Program-made: the position numbers and the translations under genes
Notes under the pieces: model-generated
What the model was told of the DNA's origin: nothing
What the model saw: the letters and a program-made list of their open reading frames with translations, nothing else
Database searches by the model: none
Part shown: positions 31,378-41,866 of the stretch, piece by piece
How positions within the stretch are numbered: the stretch's first letter is position 1
Layout of the letters: each line of letters starts with the position of its first letter
DNA from: Neisseriaceae bacterium
GTDB taxonomy: Bacteria > Pseudomonadota > Gammaproteobacteria > Burkholderiales > Neisseriaceae
Length of the DNA: 64,000 nucleotides
Assembly (NCBI GenBank): GCA_016864895.1
Contig: CP046107.1
Span: forward strand, 1,123,741 to 1,187,740
Direction: 5' to 3'

Positions 31378-33489
31378 ATGAGATTAAGGAATATATTACT
31401 TTTTTTACTGGTTTTGTCAGGTATTACCTTATACATGCTTTCAGTTGCAACAGGGGTTACCAGCAAGCTTTCTGAGTATTTTTGGATTCTCTTAGGGTTT
31501 AATGTTTTAATCATTTTTTCTTTATTATTTGTTCTTGGTAAACAATTTTGGAAATTGAAACAAGATGTTAAGAACAGGGTTTATGGTGCCAAATTATCTG
31601 AATCTATGATTAAAAGATTTACTTTGGTTGCAGTGCTACCTGGTTTGTTTTTGTTTGCAGTTTCTACTCAGTTTATTTTACACAGTATTAATTCTTGGTT
31701 CGGTGATGGAACAAGAGAGGCCTTGGATAGGAGTTTAAGTTTATCTAGGGTGGCTTTGGATAATTTCTCTACACGTATGACTTCAGATGCTCAATTAGCG
31801 GGGTTAAAAATTAAGTATGGGCTTTCGATGGGTCAGTCTTTTGCAAACATTTTTCCGAGTATTTCAATTGATCTGAGTAAATTCGATCAGGTGTTAGTCA
31901 TGGATCGATTTGGAAGTATATTAAAAATTGGGAATAATCCAAGTAAACTGCCTTGGCCTTATTTTGCGGAATTAGATTGGCCGATGATTTCAAATAATAC
32001 CATTTATACAGATACGACTTTAATAGATGATAAGTTATATTCTGAAGTTTTTTTACACATTTATCCCAATGAAAATAATGAATATATTTTATTTTTTAGA
32101 AAGAAAGTACCAGGTAATATTGCTTCTGACGTACAACTTATTAAAGCGGCTAATCAGAACTATGCAGAGTTGACTTACCAGAAAGAAGGCTTACAAACTA
32201 TTTTTATTTTAACGTTGTTGGTTTCTACTTTGTTATCGATTTTTACGGCTTTATTAGCCGCATTTTTCTTTTCTAGGAAATTTGTTGAACCCTTGATTGT
32301 TTTATCGGATTCAACGAGTGCTATTTCGATGGGTGATTTTTCTAAGAAAAATTTAATTGCTAGGGATGACGAATTGGGTCAACTTTGTGAAGAGTTTAAT
32401 TACATGACTGAACAACTTCAATTGGCAAGAAGGAATTATAAAAATTTATATCGTAAGCAACAAGAGGCACGAAAATATTTTGAAAGTGTATTACTTCACT
32501 TAACAACAGGTGTTATTACTTTAGATTCATATGGTTATGTTAAGACTTATAATACTAGTGTAGAAAATATTCTTAAGTTTTCTTTGGAGCCTTATTTAGA
32601 GGAACCTTGGCAAGATTGGCCTAATGATGATATACAAATTAGCTTTTTGAAAGCATTTATACATCAGCTACTAAAACAACCAGATGGTAAATCTTTGGAA
32701 TTTCAATATAGTGTTAACGATAGTATACAAGTGTTGCTTGGTCGAGTTGCAGAATTAGAGGGTGGAAAGGGGTCAGTCCTGGTTTTCGATGATGTGACTA
32801 AATTGGTCACAGCTCAAAAAGAAGCAGCATGGGGTGAAGTTGCAAGAAGATTAGCTCATGAGATTAAAAATCCGCTAACGCCCATTCAGTTATCTGCAGA
32901 AAGGGTTCAATTTAAATTGGCCTCTAAATTAGATGAGACAGATGCTCAGATATTGAAAAAATCAACTGACACAATTGTGAAACAAGTAGCAGCTTTAAAA
33001 GAAATGGTCGAAAGCTTTAGAAATTACGCTAGATCAGTGACATTAAATTTAGTTCAAATTGATTTAAATGAGTTGGTGAGAGAAGTTTTATTATTATATG
33101 AAGGGGTAGATTGTACATTTGTTGCAAATTTAAGTAATATAGAGTTAATTGTACAGGTTGATAGTACTTCTATCCGACAAGTACTACATAATATACTGAA
33201 GAATGCATTAGAAGCAGCAAGGGAAGATGAGCATCCAGAGGTTATTATACACAGTGAAAGAATTAATGGAGAAGCTATTTTAATTATATATAATAATGGA
33301 AAATCTTTTAGCCAGTATATGATTCAGCATGCTTTTGAACCATATGTCACAGATAAAATGGACGGCACAGGGCTAGGGTTAGCTGTTGTAAAAAAAATTA
33401 TCGAAGAGCATGGTGGAAGGGTCACTTTATCTAATAGAAAAGATAGTGTTGGCGCGTATGTCAAAATAACATTAAGTATTAATGGGTGA
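31378..33489 (+). CDS. ntrY: sensor histidine kinase NtrY
   Basis: The protein is 703 residues. There are several N-terminal membrane helices (about 5-50 and 80-105), a periplasmic stretch, another helix near 285, a HAMP segment, a PAS domain with TGVITLDSYGYV, the phospho-acceptor box RRLAHEIKNPLTPIQLS, and the ATPase domain ending DGTGLGLAVVKKIIEEHGG. It belongs to the NtrYX system, linked in Neisseria and other proteobacteria to microaerobic respiration or nitrogen regulation. It lies three bases before ntrX. Confidence 0.95.
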   Translation: MRLRNILLFLLVLSGITLYMLSVATGVTSKLSEYFWILLGFNVLIIFSLLFVLGKQFWKLKQDVKNRVYGAKLSESMIKRFTLVAVLPGLFLFAVSTQFILHSINSWFGDGTREALDRSLSLSRVALDNFSTRMTSDAQLAGLKIKYGLSMGQSFANIFPSISIDLSKFDQVLVMDRFGSILKIGNNPSKLPWPYFAELDWPMISNNTIYTDTTLIDDKLYSEVFLHIYPNENNEYILFFRKKVPGNIASDVQLIKAANQNYAELTYQKEGLQTIFILTLLVSTLLSIFTALLAAFFFSRKFVEPLIVLSDSTSAISMGDFSKKNLIARDDELGQLCEEFNYMTEQLQLARRNYKNLYRKQQEARKYFESVLLHLTTGVITLDSYGYVKTYNTSVENILKFSLEPYLEEPWQDWPNDDIQISFLKAFIHQLLKQPDGKSLEFQYSVNDSIQVLLGRVAELEGGKGSVLVFDDVTKLVTAQKEAAWGEVARRLAHEIKNPLTPIQLSAERVQFKLASKLDETDAQILKKSTDTIVKQVAALKEMVESFRNYARSVTLNLVQIDLNELVREVLLLYEGVDCTFVANLSNIELIVQVDSTSIRQVLHNILKNALEAAREDEHPEVIIHSERINGEAILIIYNNGKSFSQYMIQHAFEPYVTDKMDGTGLGLAVVKKIIEEHGGRVTLSNRKDSVGAYVKITLSING

Positions 33490-33492
33490 ATA

Positions 33493-34749
33493 ATGAGAAG
33501 TACAGATATATTGATTGTCGATGACGAAGTGGGTATTCGTGATTTATTATCAGAAATACTACAGGACGAGGGCTACACTGTTACTACGGCAGAAAATGCA
33601 AATGTTGCCAGAGGATTGAGAGAAAAAGTGAGACCTGCAATGGTATTACTGGATATTTGGATGCCTGATTGTGATGGGATTACTTTGTTAAAAGAATGGT
33701 CTCAAAATGGTTTGTTAGATATGCCTGTGATAATGATGAGTGGACATGGTAGTATCGATACAGCGGTAGAAGCAACGAAAATAGGAGCCCTTAATTATCT
33801 TGAAAAACCTATTCCCATGCAAAAATTACTTGAAACAGTCAGGTACGCTATTAAGCACAGTGCTATTCAAGCTTCAAATGTTCTATCTTTGAGTAAGCTT
33901 GGTAAAAGTGAGAAGATTCAGGAATTAGTTAGTGAATTAAAATATATATCAAAAACTCAGAATAATATTTTGTTAAGTGGAGAGGTAGGTTCTCCCTTTG
34001 AAATTGTGGCTCGTTTTTTCCAAAATGATAATGATCCTTGGGTTATCCCCAATAAATCAGAAAATTGGTTAGAGTATAAATCAGATTGGCTAAAGACTGC
34101 GAGAAATGGGATCGTTTATTTGGGGGATATTTCTCAGTATAGTCAAAAAACACAAAGTCAGTTGTTAAGTGCGATTCAAAAAAGAGATCAATTTAATACC
34201 AGATTCATTGGCTATTTATGTAAACCCTTAGAAAGTATTTACTCTGATGCAGAATTTGATTTGCAATTTATTGAAGAACTTTCTGATTCTGTTGTAACGA
34301 TTCCGCCATTAAGAGAACAACTATCTGATTTGTTTTTTTTAATTAATAATATTTTGACACAGCTAGTTGAAAGTAAACAAGTTAAGATAGTTAAGTTTAA
34401 TTCAGCAGCCTTAAATGTATTGACACAATATGATTGGCCAGGAAATATCGAACAATTGAAACATGTAGTCAAAAATTTAGCACTCAACGCAAAGGAAGGA
34501 CTAGTTGATGCCAATCAGGTTACTTCGCTGTTAGAGCAATTCAAAAAGGAATATCAAGGAGATATGGGCTTTAATTTTGATCAGCCCTTACGTGAGCTCA
34601 GAGAAGAAGTAGAAAGAAGTTATTTTGAGTACCACATTAGACAAGAAAATAATAATATGAGTCGAGTGGCGCAACGTGTGGGCTTAGAAAGAACACATCT
34701 TTATCGTAAATTAAAACAATTAGGTGTTAATTTCTCTAAGAAAAAATAG
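33493..34749 (+). CDS. ntrX: response regulator NtrX with a degenerate AAA+ domain
   Basis: The protein is 418 residues. The receiver domain has the acidic pair (VDDE) and the phospho-acceptor Asp in MVLLDIWMPDCDG. The C-terminal Fis-type helix-turn-helix (MSRVAQRVGLERTHLYRKL) is intact. Between them, the sigma-54 activator ATPase is eroded: the Walker A position reads SGEVGSPFEI without GK, the Walker B position reads VYLGDIS instead of the usual FLDE, and no GAFTGA loop is present. It cannot act as a normal sigma-54 activator and more likely binds DNA as a sigma-70-type regulator. Confidence 0.92.
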   Translation: MRSTDILIVDDEVGIRDLLSEILQDEGYTVTTAENANVARGLREKVRPAMVLLDIWMPDCDGITLLKEWSQNGLLDMPVIMMSGHGSIDTAVEATKIGALNYLEKPIPMQKLLETVRYAIKHSAIQASNVLSLSKLGKSEKIQELVSELKYISKTQNNILLSGEVGSPFEIVARFFQNDNDPWVIPNKSENWLEYKSDWLKTARNGIVYLGDISQYSQKTQSQLLSAIQKRDQFNTRFIGYLCKPLESIYSDAEFDLQFIEELSDSVVTIPPLREQLSDLFFLINNILTQLVESKQVKIVKFNSAALNVLTQYDWPGNIEQLKHVVKNLALNAKEGLVDANQVTSLLEQFKKEYQGDMGFNFDQPLRELREEVERSYFEYHIRQENNNMSRVAQRVGLERTHLYRKLKQLGVNFSKKK

Positions 34750-34761
34750 CCTAGTTAGCCT

Positions 34762-35325
34762 ATGCATAAGAAAAAAACTAAGCATCATAATAAAGTGCGC
34801 ATTATAGCGGGGAGTCATCGCTCAAGGTGGGTTAAATTTCCGGATACGGGAGCGTTAAGGCCTACGCCAGATATGATTAGGGAAAAAGTTTTTAATTGGT
34901 TAGGACAGTATTTGACTGATCAGAAAGTACTAGATTTATTTGCGGGTTCTGGTGTTTTTGCTTTTGAATCAGCTTCTAGAGGGGCTAATTATGTTGTAGC
35001 GGTAGAAAGTGATCGGGAAGCTTATCGGGCAATCAAAGATAATCGTAAAAATTTAGAATTATTTGATGTACATCCTATACAACAAAATGCACTTTGTTAT
35101 TTAAAAAATATAGAAGAAAAATTTGATGTGATTTTTTTGGATCCTCCTTATGTTTGGGATGAGTGGGATCAATTGTTGTATTTATTACCCTATCATTTAA
35201 AAAATCAAGGTGTTGCTTATATAGAGGCAGGGCATTTAATTGATTTTCCTGAAAATTTTGAGATACTTAGACAGGGAAAAAGTGGTAAAAGTTATTATTA
35301 TCTCATTTGCTTATCTTTGGCATAA
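34762..35325 (+). CDS. rsmD: 16S rRNA m2G966 methyltransferase RsmD
   Basis: The protein is 187 residues. It starts with basic residues and IAGSHRSRWVKFPDTGALRPTPDMIRE, followed by the SAM motif VLDLFAGSGVFAFE and the catalytic DPPY (FLDPPYVWD). It methylates N2 of G966 in 16S rRNA. The family is well defined by these blocks. Confidence 0.94.
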   Translation: MHKKKTKHHNKVRIIAGSHRSRWVKFPDTGALRPTPDMIREKVFNWLGQYLTDQKVLDLFAGSGVFAFESASRGANYVVAVESDREAYRAIKDNRKNLELFDVHPIQQNALCYLKNIEEKFDVIFLDPPYVWDEWDQLLYLLPYHLKNQGVAYIEAGHLIDFPENFEILRQGKSGKSYYYLICLSLA

Positions 35326-35343
35326 AAATAAATATTGAAAACT

Positions 35344-36768
35344 ATGGATATCAAAAAAGAACAAGTTAGAAAAATGATTATTTGTGCATTGTCTGGATTT
35401 TCATCTGGAATGCCTTTGTTTTTCTTTTTAAATTTATTACCAGTTTGGTTGCGTTCTGAGCTCGTATTTGTGAACTTCTTTGATTGGTTTAGTATGCTTG
35501 GATCTAATGTTGCTTCTTTAAAAGAGGATTTATTGTATACATACATTTATTTTTTTTCTAGTAGTCCTTATTTAATTGCGCCCTCCATTGATTTGAAAAA
35601 TATAGGTATGTTTAGTTTATTACAACTTCCCTATACCCTAAAATTTTTATGGGCACCATTATTAGACAGATATTCACCTTTATCTATTGGTGGTAGAAGA
35701 GGTTGGATGTTAGTGACTCAGATAGCTTTAATGTTTACCATGATGGCATATGCTTGGGTAAATCCAAGTACAGAAATGTTTTATGTAATTGTGCTTTCTC
35801 TACTACTTACTTTTTTTTCTGCAACCCAAGATGTGTCAATTGATGCATTTAGACGTGAGATTTTGACTGATGAGGAATTAGGATTAGGAAACTCTATTTA
35901 TGTGACTATTTATCGATTGGCAATACTAGTGCCTGGTTCGTTATCTTTAATTTTATCTGATTTAATGCCTTGGCCTCAGATATTCATTATTACTGCACTG
36001 TTTATGTTTGTAGGCATATTTATGGTATTTATTGCAGAAGAACCGAGTAAGATAGCAATAAAATCGAAGAGTTTCCAAAATATGTTAGTTGATCCTTTAG
36101 TTGAATATTGGGAACGTAAAGGGTTTAGGAATCTTTGCTTTATTATTGCTTTTTTTATTTTGTATAAATTGGGGGATAGTTTAGCAGTTTCTTTATCTAG
36201 TATTTTTTACTACGATATTGGCTATTCTCGTACTGTAATAGGCAGCATTGCTAAGTATGCTCAAATATCTGCTTCCGTCATAGGGGGGGTTGTTGGCGGT
36301 CTTTTAATGCTTAAAATTGGGATTAATAGAGCGTTATGGGGCTTTGGACTGGTACAAATTACCTCTATTTTGGGATTTGTTTGGTTGGCCTCTTTTGGGA
36401 AATTTTTCGAAATAACGATGAAAGAACAAATTTATTTAGCTATAGTTGTGGCTTATGAATATTTTGGTATCGGGTTGGGAACCGCTGCTTTTGTTTCTTT
36501 CATGGCTAGAGAGGTTAATCCGATGTATGCAGCAACTCAAATTTCTTTGTTATCCGCAATTGCGACAATACCAAGATCGTTTATTGGTGGTTTTGCTGGA
36601 TTTTTGGTTGAATATTATGAATATAATTATGGCTATGGGTATTATTATTTTTTTTGGACTTGTTTCTTTTTGGCCATTCCGGGTATATTAATATTATTTA
36701 AGACAGCACCATGGAATGGAAGAACTAAGCAATATATTGAAACAAAAACAGAGTATAAAGTGAGTTAG
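35344..36768 (+). CDS. ampG: AmpG-like muropeptide permease
   Basis: The product is about 474 residues with twelve or more membrane segments of the major facilitator type. The blocks SGFSSGMPLFFFLNLLPVWL, LKFLWAPLLDRYS and SATQDVSIDAFRREIL are typical of AmpG, which imports anhydromuropeptides for wall recycling. A weak alternative TTG start lies three codons upstream. Compared with E. coli AmpG there is an insertion of about 40 residues after the first helix. The gene ends two bases before proA. Confidence 0.88.
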   Translation: MDIKKEQVRKMIICALSGFSSGMPLFFFLNLLPVWLRSELVFVNFFDWFSMLGSNVASLKEDLLYTYIYFFSSSPYLIAPSIDLKNIGMFSLLQLPYTLKFLWAPLLDRYSPLSIGGRRGWMLVTQIALMFTMMAYAWVNPSTEMFYVIVLSLLLTFFSATQDVSIDAFRREILTDEELGLGNSIYVTIYRLAILVPGSLSLILSDLMPWPQIFIITALFMFVGIFMVFIAEEPSKIAIKSKSFQNMLVDPLVEYWERKGFRNLCFIIAFFILYKLGDSLAVSLSSIFYYDIGYSRTVIGSIAKYAQISASVIGGVVGGLLMLKIGINRALWGFGLVQITSILGFVWLASFGKFFEITMKEQIYLAIVVAYEYFGIGLGTAAFVSFMAREVNPMYAATQISLLSAIATIPRSFIGGFAGFLVEYYEYNYGYGYYYFFWTCFFLAIPGILILFKTAPWNGRTKQYIETKTEYKVS

Positions 36769-36770
36769 AT

Positions 36771-38027
36771 ATGAATGCAAAAGAATATATTAGGAATATT
36801 GCTCAACAGGCAAAGCGATCTGCCTCTTTATTGGCTCAATTAGAGTCTAAACAAAAAAATAATGTTTTGCAGAGCATTGCCGAAGTATTAGAAAAAAATA
36901 GAAATAACTTAAAAAAGGCAAATAAACTGGATTTAGAAGTAGCTATACAAAAAAATTTAGATTCTGCTTTGGTTGATCGTCTAATGATGGATGATAGCGC
37001 TATTGATGGAATGATTGCAAGTTTGGAAAAAATTATAATGTTACCCGATCCTATTGGCGAGATGAATGATTTTCACTATCAACCATCAGGTATTTTAGTA
37101 GGGAAAATGAGAGTTCCATTGGGGGTTATTGGGATTATTTATGAGTCTCGACCGAATGTGACTTTAGATGCTTTTGCATTATGTTTTAAATCAGGTAATG
37201 CTAGTATTTTGCGTGGTGGATCGGAAGTGATTAATAGTAATAAAGCAATAGCTCATTGTATTCGTACAGCGCTTGCTAAAAATAGTTTGCCTGATACTAT
37301 TCTAGCATTTGTTGAAGATACGGACAGAGAGTTGGTTGGGGAAATGCTACAAGCCAGTGGTTTAATTGATGTGATTATCCCAAGAGGGGGTAAAAGTTTA
37401 GTACGAAGAATTTCTAATGAGGCAAGAATTCCTGTGATTAAACATTTAGATGGTATTTGTCATATTTATTTAGATGATGAAATAGATGTACAACAAGCCA
37501 TTGAAATATCAATAAATGCTAAGACATCTCGGTATGGAACATGCAATACATTAGAGACTTTATTGGTACATGAAAAAATAGCGGGTCAGATCTTACCATT
37601 ATTGGAAAAAGAATTTCAATCTAAAAAAGTTGAACTAAGAGGATGTGAGAAAACTCTAAGGGTACTGCCTGGAATTAATCTAGCGACAGAAGATGATTGG
37701 CATACTGAATATTTAGCACCAATACTGTCAATTAAAATAGTTTCAGATTTGGAGGCAGCAATTGAGCACATTAATTATTATGGTAGTCATCATACAGATG
37801 CTATTGTTACTACAAGTTATGGACATTCGAGACAATTTTTACGAGAAGTTGATTCAGCCAGTGTTATGGTTAATGCGTCTACAAGATTTGCTGATGGGTT
37901 TGAATATGGGTTGGGTGCTGAAATAGGAATTTCTACAGACAAACTACATGCTCGTGGTCCAGTTGGACTGCTAGGATTGACTTCAGAGAAATGGATTGTA
38001 TTGGGCTCTGGACAAATTAGGAATTAG
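36771..38027 (+). CDS. proA: gamma-glutamyl phosphate reductase
   Basis: The protein is 418 residues, standard length. The aldehyde-dehydrogenase fold shows VPLGVIGIIYESRPNVT, the cofactor region, and the catalytic Cys in SRYGTCNTLETLLVH. It makes glutamate semialdehyde for proline synthesis. The partner proB is not in this window. Confidence 0.96.
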   Translation: MNAKEYIRNIAQQAKRSASLLAQLESKQKNNVLQSIAEVLEKNRNNLKKANKLDLEVAIQKNLDSALVDRLMMDDSAIDGMIASLEKIIMLPDPIGEMNDFHYQPSGILVGKMRVPLGVIGIIYESRPNVTLDAFALCFKSGNASILRGGSEVINSNKAIAHCIRTALAKNSLPDTILAFVEDTDRELVGEMLQASGLIDVIIPRGGKSLVRRISNEARIPVIKHLDGICHIYLDDEIDVQQAIEISINAKTSRYGTCNTLETLLVHEKIAGQILPLLEKEFQSKKVELRGCEKTLRVLPGINLATEDDWHTEYLAPILSIKIVSDLEAAIEHINYYGSHHTDAIVTTSYGHSRQFLREVDSASVMVNASTRFADGFEYGLGAEIGISTDKLHARGPVGLLGLTSEKWIVLGSGQIRN

Positions 38028-38050
38028 ATTGATTATTAAGGAGTTAAGTT

Positions 38051-38908
38051 ATGAAAAGAATATTTTATTATTTAATGATAAATATTGCTGTTATTGCAAT
38101 GACATCGTTAGTTTTATTTGTTGTGCAACTAGCAGGTGTGCCAATTGATACAGCTAGTATGGGTGGTTTATTAGTTTTTTCAATTATTATAGGGTTCACT
38201 GGTTCTGTTATTTCATTATGGATATCTCGTTGGATGGCCTTGCGTTCGGTGGACGGTCGTATTATTGAAGTACCTCAAACGGAAGAAGAACAATGGTTAG
38301 TGAATACTGTTGCTTGTTTATCTCAAGAATGGGGATTCAAAACACCTCAAGTAGCTATTTATCATTCCAACGACCCAAATGCTTTTGCAACAGGTCCGAC
38401 TAAAAATCGTTCTTTGGTAGCAGTTAGTAGTGGATTATTAAATATGATGACTAGAGATGAGGTAAAGGGTGTGTTAGGTCATGAAATTGCTCATATTGGC
38501 AATGGTGATATGGTAACAATGACTTTGATGCAAGGTGTTTTGAATACTTTTGTTGTATTCTTCTCTAGAATTATTGCGAATATTGTTGAGGAACGCTTTG
38601 AGTTGGGTGGTTCTGCTTATATCGCTGTGGTCATCGTTTTGCAAATTTTGTTTGGATTATTAGCGAGTTTAATTTTGATGTGGTATAGCAGACGTAGGGA
38701 GTACCGTGCTGATGTGGGTTCTGCCCGACACGTTGGTGCATCTAAAATGATAGCTTCGTTGAGAAAATTAGATAGAGTAACCCAACAACAACCGTTACCT
38801 AGAGAAATAAATGCCTTTGGTATTACAGGAAGTAAAGACTCTATATTTTCAACTCATCCTTCTATTGAAAATAGAATATTAGCTTTGCAGGGGTTAAAGA
38901 AAATTTAA
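38051..38908 (+). CDS. htpX: membrane zinc protease HtpX
   Basis: The protein is 285 residues. There are two N-terminal membrane helices, the zinc motif GHEIAHIGNG (HEXXH) near residue 140, two further helices, and the third ligand Glu in the RREYRADVGSARH segment. HtpX degrades damaged inner-membrane proteins with FtsH. A good 'aaggag' site precedes the ATG, and a terminator follows. Confidence 0.95.
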   Translation: MKRIFYYLMINIAVIAMTSLVLFVVQLAGVPIDTASMGGLLVFSIIIGFTGSVISLWISRWMALRSVDGRIIEVPQTEEEQWLVNTVACLSQEWGFKTPQVAIYHSNDPNAFATGPTKNRSLVAVSSGLLNMMTRDEVKGVLGHEIAHIGNGDMVTMTLMQGVLNTFVVFFSRIIANIVEERFELGGSAYIAVVIVLQILFGLLASLILMWYSRRREYRADVGSARHVGASKMIASLRKLDRVTQQQPLPREINAFGITGSKDSIFSTHPSIENRILALQGLKKI

Positions 38909-38933
38909 TATTTATCAAAATTTTAATATAATA

Positions 38934-38961
38934 AACACACTTTAAAGGTGTGTTTTTTTTT
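38934..38961 (+). terminator. terminator after htpX
   Basis: 'acacac' pairs with 'gtgtgt' (with 'cttt'/'aaag' extending the stem), followed by ten T. It lies inside the upstream open part of the cca frame, which supports the later cca start. Confidence 0.8.
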
Positions 38962-38977
38962 AGGTTTTAGGATTAGA

Positions 38978-40084
38978 ATGGAAGTATATTTAGTTGGGGG
39001 TGCGGTTAGAGATTATTTATTAGGAACTAATAGTGAGGATAAGGATTGGGTTGTTGTTGGTTCTACAATTGAAGAGATGATTGGCTTGGGGTTTAAGCCT
39101 GTGGGTAAATCTTTTCCAGTATTTATTCATCCTGACACTAAGGAGGAATATGCTTTGGCACGTACTGAAAAGAAAGTTGCCCGAGGTTATCATGGGTTTA
39201 CATTTTATACTGGATCGTCTATTTCTTTGAATGAGGATTTATTGCGTAGAGACTTAACGATTAATGCCATGGCTATGGATAGTAATGGCAATATCATTGA
39301 TCCTTATCAAGGTCGTGAAGATTTAAATAATAAGATTTTACGACATGTAAGTCCTGCTTTCAGTGAAGATCCATTACGTATATTACGCTTGGCTAGATTT
39401 ATTGCTAGATTGTGTTTTCAAGTGCATCCCGAAACTAGGCATTTGGTTGAAATCATGGTTGAATCAGGAGAGATAAATTCATTGACCAAAGAAAGAATTT
39501 GGCAGGAGTTTTCTAAAGGATTATCTGAGAAATATCCTTATGAGATGTTATTATTTTTATTTGAAACGGGGGTAATGAAAAGTATTTTTCCAGAGCTTCA
39601 TTTTGCATTTGAGATGAATAAGAAGGCCATTAAAAATATGTTAAACCCAGATCATTTGATGAATATTGACTTATCCCAGCGTTTGGTTAGTATACTTATC
39701 TTCTTTCGATCAGAAACGAAAATCAGAGAGTTTCTTGTTTTATTAAAAGTTCCTAAAAAAATAGTTCATTATGTGATGACTTTTTATTGTATTTTGAAAT
39801 TGTGTAGGGAAGTATCTGAATTTAAATCAGAAACTATTTTAATGTTGTTTGAGTTAGGGGATGCATTTCGTCATCCCGAGCGTTTTGAAAATATGCTGTC
39901 TCTTTTAAAACGAATCAAAAATTATTTAAATATCCAATCTGATTTGTTTGAATATAATTTGGATAATATATTTCAAAAGATTCAATCATTAGATATCAGC
40001 AAACTTATCATAGGTAAAGTAGGATTAGATGTTCAGAAAGCTATCAGAGGTGCAAGATTAAAACAAATAGAAGCTTTGCTATAA
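38978..40084 (+). CDS. cca: CCA-adding tRNA nucleotidyltransferase
   Basis: The protein is 368 residues from the ATG at 38978. The frame is open ten codons further but that part crosses the htpX terminator. The class II signature VYLVGGAVRDYLLG opens the protein, followed by the catalytic carboxylates in DKDWVVVGS and the nucleotide-specificity segment LLRRDLTINAMAM. It adds CCA to tRNA 3' ends. It is shorter than E. coli Cca (412), and I see no HD phosphohydrolase motif in the C-terminal part, so it is probably the form lacking that domain. Confidence 0.93.
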   Translation: MEVYLVGGAVRDYLLGTNSEDKDWVVVGSTIEEMIGLGFKPVGKSFPVFIHPDTKEEYALARTEKKVARGYHGFTFYTGSSISLNEDLLRRDLTINAMAMDSNGNIIDPYQGREDLNNKILRHVSPAFSEDPLRILRLARFIARLCFQVHPETRHLVEIMVESGEINSLTKERIWQEFSKGLSEKYPYEMLLFLFETGVMKSIFPELHFAFEMNKKAIKNMLNPDHLMNIDLSQRLVSILIFFRSETKIREFLVLLKVPKKIVHYVMTFYCILKLCREVSEFKSETILMLFELGDAFRHPERFENMLSLLKRIKNYLNIQSDLFEYNLDNIFQKIQSLDISKLIIGKVGLDVQKAIRGARLKQIEALL

Positions 40085-40165
40085 TGCATGGAAGTTTTAT
40101 TTGATTTTTTTCTTGATACGATAGAGAATAATGACATTTAAAGATATATATAGAAAGAATTGATA

Positions 40166-41866
40166 ATGATGGGGTTTTTCACTAGATTTTTAGCTACTTT
40201 ATTGACGATTGTTATCATTTTTGTATTGGCTTATATAGGCTTAGCTTATTATTTGGGGATTAAAGCAGAAGAGTCTATTAACAACGAAATTGCAGTTCTT
40301 TCTGATAGTAAACTGTTTAAGGTGGATGAGTACCATTATGATCGGGGATGGTTTAAGTCTAAAGCTATGGCTAAAGTATCTATCGCCAATGATATATTAA
40401 AGGTAATTCGTATTGATCGATTTCCTGAAGTTTTAAAAAAAGTATTAACACAACCAATTACCTTTCATACTACTGTTAAACATGGGCCATTTGTGAATAA
40501 GCTTTTTTTAAGGGCATATGCAACGACAGATGTCCATTTTGAAAAAGAGGCGGAGAAAGAAATTATTAAATTTTTTAGTGTGAAGAATCCATTTAAAATA
40601 GAGGATATGATTCAGTTAAATGGGGCAGGCACTTTAGACTTTTCTTTAAATACAATGAAGTACGAAGAATTGTCAGGTATTCAAATTAAATTTGATGGAC
40701 TTCGGGGTCAATTGGATTATAAACGAAATTATAGAGAACATACTTGGAATATCAATATTCCTAAATTCTACATGAAATTAGCAGATAAAGGAGGAGTGGT
40801 TCTTTCTGGATTGAATTATAAGTCGACAAACTATCCTAATCAAAGTTCTATTGATACAGGTTTGATTGAACTTACATTTGATAAATTGGTGGTAAGTACT
40901 AAGTTAGATGATAAAGTAAACTTGAATTTATCAGATATGTTGGGTGCTTCTTTGAACATTAAACTGAATACAATATTTGATCCTAAATTATCATTTGAAG
41001 TATCTGATTTGAAAATTAATCAATTCTTGTTAAGGACAGATATTACACAAGAAAATGATTTAGTAAAAATGGAAGGTGAATTATCAGTAAATTTGTTTAA
41101 TTTAAATAATGATGCTTATGGTCCTTTAATTTTTAAGATTTCTGCTGATCATATTCATGGCCCATCGCTTAAATTATTAAAAGACTATTTGGCAGATTTA
41201 ACCAATCAACCACTAAGGTTAGATGAATGGCAGGATAAATTATTGGCTTATATTCGAGGACCAGCTTCGGGTTTGTTTACTGCTAACCCTGAATTTAACA
41301 TTAAGCAAATTTCTCTAAGAACACCTGATGGGGATGTCAGGGTGGTCGGTAGTATGAAATTTGAAGGCTTGAATGTTAGTGACTTATCTGATTTTAATGC
41401 ATTGCTTCATAAATCAAAAGCTGGTTTTGATTATTCGTTACCTGAGAATTTAGTAGTTAATATATTAGAGAATCAAGTAATTAGTTTGTTAATTACAGAT
41501 CAAGAAGTGATTAGTGAACAAGACATGAAGAATGTTTTACAAGCAACAAAATATTTGGTTAAGGGATTTATTAATAGTTATGCTTCTATGAATTACATCA
41601 ATTTCGTCAATGGTATTATTTCTGGTTCAGTTAGATTAGAACAGGGAAGAATGTATCTGAATGGGATAGAATATCAGAAAAATGAAATGGATATTGATAA
41701 TATTTATTCAGAAGAGGATGAAAAATTATTACAAGAAGAAATTTTACCTCGTGATAATGCAATAACAGACGAGTCACCTTCATTACCTGGTTCCTTAGAT
41801 GGTGGAGATGCTAATAAGAAAGAAAATCACGATACATCCCAAAATTTGGAGCTATTTTCTAGGTAG
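40166..41866 (+). CDS. DUF945 (YdgA-like) membrane-anchored protein
   Basis: The product is about 566 residues. An N-terminal membrane anchor (about residues 5-28) is followed by a long periplasmic region of mixed beta structure, as in the YdgA family, whose function is poorly known. The YYLGIKAEE segment after the anchor and the repeated beta-rich pattern fit the family. The last 45 residues are acidic and low in complexity. The ATG at 40166 or 40169 is preferred over the weak upstream TTG. Confidence 0.75.
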   Translation: MMGFFTRFLATLLTIVIIFVLAYIGLAYYLGIKAEESINNEIAVLSDSKLFKVDEYHYDRGWFKSKAMAKVSIANDILKVIRIDRFPEVLKKVLTQPITFHTTVKHGPFVNKLFLRAYATTDVHFEKEAEKEIIKFFSVKNPFKIEDMIQLNGAGTLDFSLNTMKYEELSGIQIKFDGLRGQLDYKRNYREHTWNINIPKFYMKLADKGGVVLSGLNYKSTNYPNQSSIDTGLIELTFDKLVVSTKLDDKVNLNLSDMLGASLNIKLNTIFDPKLSFEVSDLKINQFLLRTDITQENDLVKMEGELSVNLFNLNNDAYGPLIFKISADHIHGPSLKLLKDYLADLTNQPLRLDEWQDKLLAYIRGPASGLFTANPEFNIKQISLRTPDGDVRVVGSMKFEGLNVSDLSDFNALLHKSKAGFDYSLPENLVVNILENQVISLLITDQEVISEQDMKNVLQATKYLVKGFINSYASMNYINFVNGIISGSVRLEQGRMYLNGIEYQKNEMDIDNIYSEEDEKLLQEEILPRDNAITDESPSLPGSLDGGDANKKENHDTSQNLELFSR

